Of a stretch of 64,000 nt of DNA, positions 59,619 to 64,000 are shown in pieces. The first letter of the stretch is position 1. Every line of letters starts with the position of its first letter. The notes below the pieces were generated by a model, which was given only the letters and a program-made list of their open reading frames with translations, was not told where the DNA came from and did not search any database. This DNA is from Georgenia faecalis. GTDB lineage: Bacteria; Actinomycetota; Actinomycetes; Actinomycetales; Actinomycetaceae. Location: the NCBI RefSeq assembly GCF_003710105.1, contig NZ_CP033325.1, positions 372,001 to 436,000 on the forward strand, written 5' to 3'. The translations under genes were made by a program, and so were the position numbers.

Positions 59619-61217
59619 CTACTCCGGCACGGCGGCGACGTAACCGAGGCCGACGAGGTCGAGGACCTGGGCGGCCACGCTGTCGGGCGTGGCCATGATG
59701 GTGAGGGGCTGGTCGTGGGTGGCGTGCTGGTCGCGGGCGCCGAAGAGGGCCCGGACGCCGGCGCTGCCCAGCATGTAGACGTCGGTGAGGTCGACCACGA
59801 GGGGGTGCATGCCGCCTCGGCTGGCGCTCTCCAGGCTGCGGGCGAGCTCGGTGACGGTGGTGATGTCGACCGATCCCAAGACGTGCAGCGTCCGGGGCGG
59901 GCCTTCGTCAAGCGTTGCGGAGAACTCCATCACGGGCATCTTAGGCTCATGGTGAGTGGGCTCGGAAGCGAGCACCGCGGGATGGCGCATTCTCTGCCGG
60001 ACCCTCACCACGGTTCTGCCGAGCCGTTCACGGGAGGCGCCGTCATCGTTGGACTGTTCGTGCTCGACGGTCAGCTCGTCGACGACGTGCCCGGCGATCC
60101 ACAGCCCGCGCCCGCCGACGTCGGCCGGTGCCGGTCCCGGGGCGCGCCAGCGGCCGTCATCCGCCACCGACACGTCGAGCACCCCGTCCGTGCCCAGCTC
60201 GGCGTGCACCCGCACCTCGCCGGGCTCACCCGGCCGGTAGGCGTGCTGGACGGCGTTGCCGACCAGCTCGGTCACCGCGATCTCGATCGCCCTGAGGTCC
60301 TCGGGCGCGGGCCCGAGCGGCGCCAGCCAGTCCCGCAGCGCCGCCCGCGTCTCGCCGAGCACGTGCGGGTGGGCGGGCACCTCTCGGCGCAGCGTCTCGA
60401 CGGGCGTCGCCCGGCGCTGCACGGTGAGCACCGTGACGTCGTCGTCGTACCCGTTGCGGGTGAGCTGCTCCATGCACTGCCGCGTCACCCGGTCCGCGAC
60501 CGACGTCGGCGCGCCGCCCGGCGGGACCGCGCTGGTCACCGCATCGGCGGCGACCTGCGCCAACGTGGCCAGTCCCGCGTCGATCGGCTGGCCCGGCCGT
60601 TCGATGAGGCCGTCGCTGTAGAACAGCAGTACGTCCCCGGGGCCGAGCTGCTCGGTGGCGACCGTCGGCGGTGACCCGGTGCCCAGCGGCGCTCCGCCGG
60701 TCGCCGCGAGGTACCGGGTGCTGCCGTCCGCGGCGACGAGGAGCGGGGGCGGGTGCCCGCACGTGCTGTACTCCAGGGCCCCGCTGGTCGGGTCCAGCAC
60801 GCCGGCGCACACGGTGGCGGCCCGCAGCGCCGGTGTCCTTTCCGCCATGCGGTCCGCCTGGGCCAGCGACTCAGCCAGGTCGCCGGTCTCGAGGAGCGCC
60901 ACGTCGAGCACCGCACGCAGCTGGCCCATCGTCGCCGAGGCCGCCACACCGTGCCCGACGACGTCCCCGACCACCAGGGCCAGCCGACCGTCGTCCAGCG
61001 CGACGGCGTCGAACCAGTCCCCCCCGGCCGCCTGGTCGTGCGAGGCCACCAGGTATCGCGCGGACACGCTCGCCCCGGGCAGCACCGGTAGGGCGGGAGG
61101 GAGCAGCACCTCCTGCAGCTCCAGGACCACGTCGCGGGCGGCCCGGTAGCGCCGTTCGGCGTCCGCGTTGCGCCGGTCCGCGATGTCCGGGGCGGCCTCG
61201 CTCTGCTGATCGGTCAC
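59619..61217 (-). CDS. SpoIIE phosphatase - HATPase - STAS fusion (partner-switching regulator)
   Basis: 532 aa from GTG 61217. Three regulatory parts lie on one chain: a PP2C/SpoIIE phosphatase (about 50-270; GGDWFDAVALDDGRLALVVGDVVGHG, LFYSDGL, DDDVTVL), an anti-sigma-type HATPase (about 280-405; IEIAVTELVGNAVQHA, GGRGLWI), and a STAS domain (about 435-525; HVLGSVDITTVTELARSL, LVVDLTDVYMLGSAGVRALF) with the phosphorylatable Ser in LGSAG. In Bacillus these are separate RsbU, RsbW and RsbV proteins. No sigma-B-type gene is nearby. No PAS or GAF sensor is visible. Confidence 0.88.
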   Translation of the reverse strand: MTDQQSEAAPDIADRRNADAERRYRAARDVVLELQEVLLPPALPVLPGASVSARYLVASHDQAAGGDWFDAVALDDGRLALVVGDVVGHGVAASATMGQLRAVLDVALLETGDLAESLAQADRMAERTPALRAATVCAGVLDPTSGALEYSTCGHPPPLLVAADGSTRYLAATGGAPLGTGSPPTVATEQLGPGDVLLFYSDGLIERPGQPIDAGLATLAQVAADAVTSAVPPGGAPTSVADRVTRQCMEQLTRNGYDDDVTVLTVQRRATPVETLRREVPAHPHVLGETRAALRDWLAPLGPAPEDLRAIEIAVTELVGNAVQHAYRPGEPGEVRVHAELGTDGVLDVSVADDGRWRAPGPAPADVGGRGLWIAGHVVDELTVEHEQSNDDGASRERLGRTVVRVRQRMRHPAVLASEPTHHEPKMPVMEFSATLDEGPPRTLHVLGSVDITTVTELARSLESASRGGMHPLVVDLTDVYMLGSAGVRALFGARDQHATHDQPLTIMATPDSVAAQVLDLVGLGYVAAVPE

Positions 61218-61288
61218 GTAGGGATACTTCCCTAGGTTGATGACCAAGCGCGACCCGAAGACCAGCACGTCGCAGGAGAGGGAGAGCT

Positions 61289-61579
61289 GTGCCGTCCTAC
61301 CGCGTGCGCATCGAGGTCGGCGCGCTGCGCGCGGGCACCACGCCGGAGACCGTCCTGCCCGCGGGGGCGGACGCGGCCGCGGCACTGACGACCGTCGAGG
61401 CGCGCGACGTCGAGCTGCGGGGCGGGCGCGCCCGGATCGTCGTGCGGTTCACCGCCGCGGACGACGTCGACGCGCACCTCGCCGCGCGGGCCGTCCACGG
61501 GGCCGTCGAGGCGCTCGCGCACGTGGGGCTGCCCGAGCTGACCTCCCGCCACGGCAACCGCTGGGTCCCCGTCCGGTAG
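61289..61579 (+). CDS. Small conserved-looking protein of unknown function
   Basis: 96 aa from GTG 61289 with GGAGAG just upstream. The predicted fold is alpha/beta (YRVRIEVGAL, ARIVVRFTAADDVDAHLAAR), with charged residues evenly spread and no membrane segment. It starts 71 bp from the divergent phosphatase fusion. No family is recognised. Confidence 0.6.
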   Translation: MPSYRVRIEVGALRAGTTPETVLPAGADAAAALTTVEARDVELRGGRARIVVRFTAADDVDAHLAARAVHGAVEALAHVGLPELTSRHGNRWVPVR

Positions 61580-61649
61580 TCCCCTGAGAGGCGCCCGCGG
61601 CGAGCCCGACCTAGCGTGGACAGTTCGCAGGACAACAGAGGAGCTCCGC

Positions 61650-62795
61650 ATGAAGGCTGTCGTGTTCAAGGGTCCGTTCGAGCTCGCCGTGGAGGAGGTG
61701 CCCACGCCCACGATCGTGGAACCGCTGGACGCGATCATCCGGATCACCACCGCGAACATCTGCGGGTCGGACCTGCACCCCTACGAGGGCCGCGCGGAGC
61801 TCGACGCCGGCATGGTGCTCGGACACGAGAACATGGGGATCGTCGAGGAGGTCGGCCCGGGCGTCGACCGCATCAAGGTCGGCGACCGCGTCTCGGTGCC
61901 GTTCAACCTCGCGTGCGGCACGTGCCGCAACTGCAACGACGGCTTCACCTCCGCGTGCCTGCGCGCCAACCCCTCCGGCCAGCCGGGGGCCGGCTACGGC
62001 TACCCCGCGATGGGCCCCTACTGGGGCGGCCAGGCCGAGTACCTGCGCGTGCCGTGGGCGGACTTCAACCTGCTCACGCTGCCCCAGGGCACCGAGCACG
62101 AGGCCGACTTCACGATGCTCTCCGACATCTTCCCCACCGGGTACCACGGCACGGAGCTCGCCAAGGTGGGCCCGGGCAAGACCGTCGCGGTGTTCGGGGC
62201 CGGCCCGGTCGGGCTCATGGCCGCCTACAGCGCCATGCTGCGCGGCGCCGCCCGCGTCTTCGTCGTCGACAAGGAGCCGGACCGTCTGCGCCTGGCCGAG
62301 GAGATCGGCGCCACCGCCGTTGACTTCTCCCAGGTCGACCCGGCCGAGGTGATCATGGACGCGACGCAGGGGTTCGGCGTCGACTGCGGCGTCGAGGCGG
62401 TGGGCTACCAGGCCCACGACCCCAGCGGCGAGGAGCACCCCGAGATGGTGCTCGACAACCTCGTCGCCGTCGTGCGGGCGACGGGCCACATCGGCGTCGT
62501 CGGCGTGTACATGCCGGAGGACCCCGGCGCGGCGACGGAGCAGGCCAAGGAAGGGCGGATCGCCTTCAACTACGGCCAGGCGTTCACCAAGGCGATCAGC
62601 ATCGCCGGCGGGCAGTGCCCGGTGAAGGCGTACAACCGCGAGCTGCGCGACCTCATCATCGCCGGGCGGGCCACGCCGTCGTTCATCGTCTCCCACGAGC
62701 TCGGTCTCGACTCCGCCGTCGAGGCCTACGACCGCTTTGACAAGCGCGAGGACGGCTGGACGAAGGTCCTTCTCCACCCCGGCAGCGCCGCGTAG
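61650..62795 (+). CDS. Zinc-dependent alcohol dehydrogenase (formaldehyde-dehydrogenase-like)
   Basis: 381 aa from ATG 61650; AGAGGAG lies 6-7 nt upstream and a TAGCGT -10 box at 61610. Catalytic-zinc residues are in NICGSDLH and GHENMG; ACGTCRNCNDGFTSAC carries the structural-zinc cysteines. VAVFGAGPVGLMAAYSAML is the NAD-binding motif. The long insert (GYGYPAMGPYWGGQAEYLRV) is typical of the glutathione-independent formaldehyde dehydrogenase subgroup. Likely an NAD-linked alcohol or aldehyde dehydrogenase; the substrate is not certain. Confidence 0.9.
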   Translation: MKAVVFKGPFELAVEEVPTPTIVEPLDAIIRITTANICGSDLHPYEGRAELDAGMVLGHENMGIVEEVGPGVDRIKVGDRVSVPFNLACGTCRNCNDGFTSACLRANPSGQPGAGYGYPAMGPYWGGQAEYLRVPWADFNLLTLPQGTEHEADFTMLSDIFPTGYHGTELAKVGPGKTVAVFGAGPVGLMAAYSAMLRGAARVFVVDKEPDRLRLAEEIGATAVDFSQVDPAEVIMDATQGFGVDCGVEAVGYQAHDPSGEEHPEMVLDNLVAVVRATGHIGVVGVYMPEDPGAATEQAKEGRIAFNYGQAFTKAISIAGGQCPVKAYNRELRDLIIAGRATPSFIVSHELGLDSAVEAYDRFDKREDGWTKVLLHPGSAA

Positions 62796-62828
62796 GCGCT
62801 GCCGCGCCAGCACCGCCGACCGCCGACG

Positions 62829-62862
62829 ACGCCGCCTCCGCCCTCCTGGGCGGGGGCGGCGT
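62829..62862 (+). terminator. Hairpin terminator after the zinc dehydrogenase
   Basis: ACGCCGCCTCCGCCC (62829-62843) pairs with GGGCGGGGGCGGCGT (62848-62862) with one G-T pair. No U tract follows. The gap 62796-63042 holds only this hairpin and the operator-promoter of the next gene. Confidence 0.6.
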
Positions 62863-62902
62863 TCGTCGCCTCCGCGCCAAGACAGCACGCCCCTCTGCGC
62901 TC

Positions 62903-62931
62903 TAGAGTGAGCGCTAACAGTTACCGCTCAC
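62903..62931 (+). promoter_or_regulatory. LacI-type operator overlapping a promoter
   Basis: GTGAGCGCTAAC (62907-62918), one base, then GTTACCGCTCAC (62920-62931) form an almost perfect 12-bp dyad. Each arm resembles LacI-family operators with a central GCGCTAAC/GTTAGCGC element. TAGAGT (62903-62908) may be the -10 box, with AGACAG (62880) as a poor -35. It controls the GH43 gene 110 bp downstream. Confidence 0.7.
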
Positions 62932-63042
62932 ATGCGTCGCGGACGACGCCGTGAACTGACGGTTTTCTGTGCATCACGTGAGACATCTGGTCAGTGCGGA
63001 TCGGTTTTCACCTGGAGAACACGCAGAGCAAAGGAGCATGCA

Positions 63043-64000
63043 ATGTCGACACTCTCGACACCACCCTCGTCGAGGAGAGGACGATCCCGGAGCAGAGCCT
63101 CGGCTCGCCTCCTCGCCGCCGGGATAGCCGGTGCGCTGTCCGTGGGGATGCTGGCAGCGTCGCCGGCCGTGGCCCAGCTTCCGGTCCAGGTAGCGGCCGA
63201 GCCCACGGACGCCGAGCGGGCGCAGACGGAGTGCACCTCGGCGATCCAGGCGGACGTCACCGACGTGCGCGGGAACCTCACGCTGCCGACCGTCGGCCGG
63301 GAGTGGGGCTCGACCCTCTCCTGGGCGTCGAGCGCACCGGACGTCATCGCGACGTCGGGCGTGGTGACTCGTCCGGCGAACGGCGCGGCCGCGGCGAACG
63401 TCACGCTGACGGCGACGGCGACCCTCAACGGCGCGGTCGCGACGTGCGAGTACGACGTCACGGTGACGCCGATGCCCGAGGAGCAGGTCTACGAGCGCTA
63501 CCTGTTCGCCTCGTTCCACGGCGGGGACGACGGCGGCCGGAACGGTGAGCAGATCTGGCTCAGCGCGTCCAAGGGCAACGACCCGTTCAACTGGTACGAG
63601 ACCAACTACGACGAGGGGACGTCCGTCTCCGACCCGATCCTCCAGAACGTGACCCCGCCCCGCGGGACGACGGGTCTGCGCGACCCCTCGCTCATCCGGT
63701 CCGCGGACGGCGACCGCTTCTACCTCCTGGCCACGGACCTCAAGACCTACCAGGACGGCCAGTCGTGGTCGTACCGGCAGTCGCGCGGGTCGCGCAACCT
63801 CGTGGTCTACGAGTCCGACGACCTGGTGAACTGGTCCGAGCCCCGGTTCGTCGAGGTCGAGGACGAGCACGCCGGCAACGTATGGGCGCCGGAGGCCTTC
63901 TACGACCCCAACCTGGGTCAGTACATCGTGTTCTGGTCGTCGAACCTCTACCCGGACACCGACGTCGCCAACCGCAACACCTCGCAGATCTCCTACAACC
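63043..64000 (+). CDS. Secreted GH43-like glycoside hydrolase (3' end outside window)
   Basis: 319 codons are visible from ATG 63043 (AAGGAG 6 nt upstream; the nearer ATG at 63038 is too close to it and out of frame). A long signal peptide ends in SPAVAQ (about residue 45). A bacterial Ig-like domain follows (about 62-145), then the start of a GH43-type five-bladed propeller: LFASFHGGDDGG, TTGLRDPSLIRS with the expected catalytic Asp, and NVWAPEAFYD with the general-acid Glu region. Such enzymes cut arabinan, xylan side chains or related polymers. The LacI-type operator upstream fits sugar-induced expression. Confidence 0.88.
   Translation, partial: MSTLSTPPSSRRGRSRSRASARLLAAGIAGALSVGMLAASPAVAQLPVQVAAEPTDAERAQTECTSAIQADVTDVRGNLTLPTVGREWGSTLSWASSAPDVIATSGVVTRPANGAAAANVTLTATATLNGAVATCEYDVTVTPMPEEQVYERYLFASFHGGDDGGRNGEQIWLSASKGNDPFNWYETNYDEGTSVSDPILQNVTPPRGTTGLRDPSLIRSADGDRFYLLATDLKTYQDGQSWSYRQSRGSRNLVVYESDDLVNWSEPRFVEVEDEHAGNVWAPEAFYDPNLGQYIVFWSSNLYPDTDVANRNTSQISYN

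Overview
The window is about 73% G+C, packed with genes that overlap by 4 bp (ATGA or GTGA), and rich in GTG starts and TANNNT -10 boxes. Gene content (XPB helicase with a Helicase_C_3 partner, SipW-dependent surface proteins, an RskA-type anti-sigma factor, DUF3027, an EBO-type cluster with an SCO3242-like prenyltransferase, LPXTG proteins) points to a Gram-positive actinobacterium. The nearest fit is Micrococcales (Georgenia/Cellulomonas-like); the genus cannot be fixed from the sequence.

Layout. 1-9023: two giant secreted multidomain proteins that share a C-terminal xylose-isomerase-like TIM barrel. The second also carries PA14, glucose/sorbosone-dehydrogenase-like propeller, CBM6 and DUF1080 modules on a 39-triplet collagen-like stalk with an LPDTG wall anchor. 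9107-16544: an EBO-type operon on the minus strand (eboC, an extra TIM barrel, eboA, eboB, eboE, eboF, with no eboD in the window) and a divergent polyprenyl diphosphate synthase. 16634-19786: XPB helicase and an AbiEi/DUF559 protein, separated by repeat-filled DNA. 20066-24687: an SDR enzyme, then a surface module of DUF4397 protein, class F sortase, ECF sigma factor and RskA-like anti-sigma factor, with a SigK-like promoter in front. 25013-30975: Helicase_C_3 protein, SseB-domain protein, cold-shock protein and DUF3027 protein. 31581-37353: a six-gene operon of a vWA protein, three alternate-signal-peptide (TasA-like) proteins, a SipW peptidase and an LPATG protein. 37017-52880: mostly regulation and transport (EamA/MarR, ABC exporter plus two-component system, M23 peptidase with a winged-helix regulator, S41 peptidase, tyrosine phosphatase, PadR/HAAS pair, a truncated acetyltransferase, MFS and POT transporters). 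53013-59612: SorC regulator, membrane-anchored hydrolase, glpD and glpK. 59619-64000: a SpoIIE/HATPase/STAS protein, a zinc dehydrogenase and the start of a secreted GH43 glycosidase behind a LacI-type operator.

How it fits together. Three surface-assembly systems (sortase substrates, SipW substrates, class F sortase with its own sigma factor) and large secreted carbohydrate-active proteins suggest a saprophyte that displays glycan-processing enzymes and fibres on its wall. Two families of dispersed intergenic repeats (GCCGAGTTCGCTAG and GTGATCWTGCAGAARCGC) recur between unrelated genes, usually at gene ends, and one copy forms a perfect 24-bp hairpin. Several regulators appear to be read from leaderless transcripts (TANNNT box 6-7 nt before the start codon). 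No rRNA, tRNA, CRISPR array or intact insertion sequence was seen.
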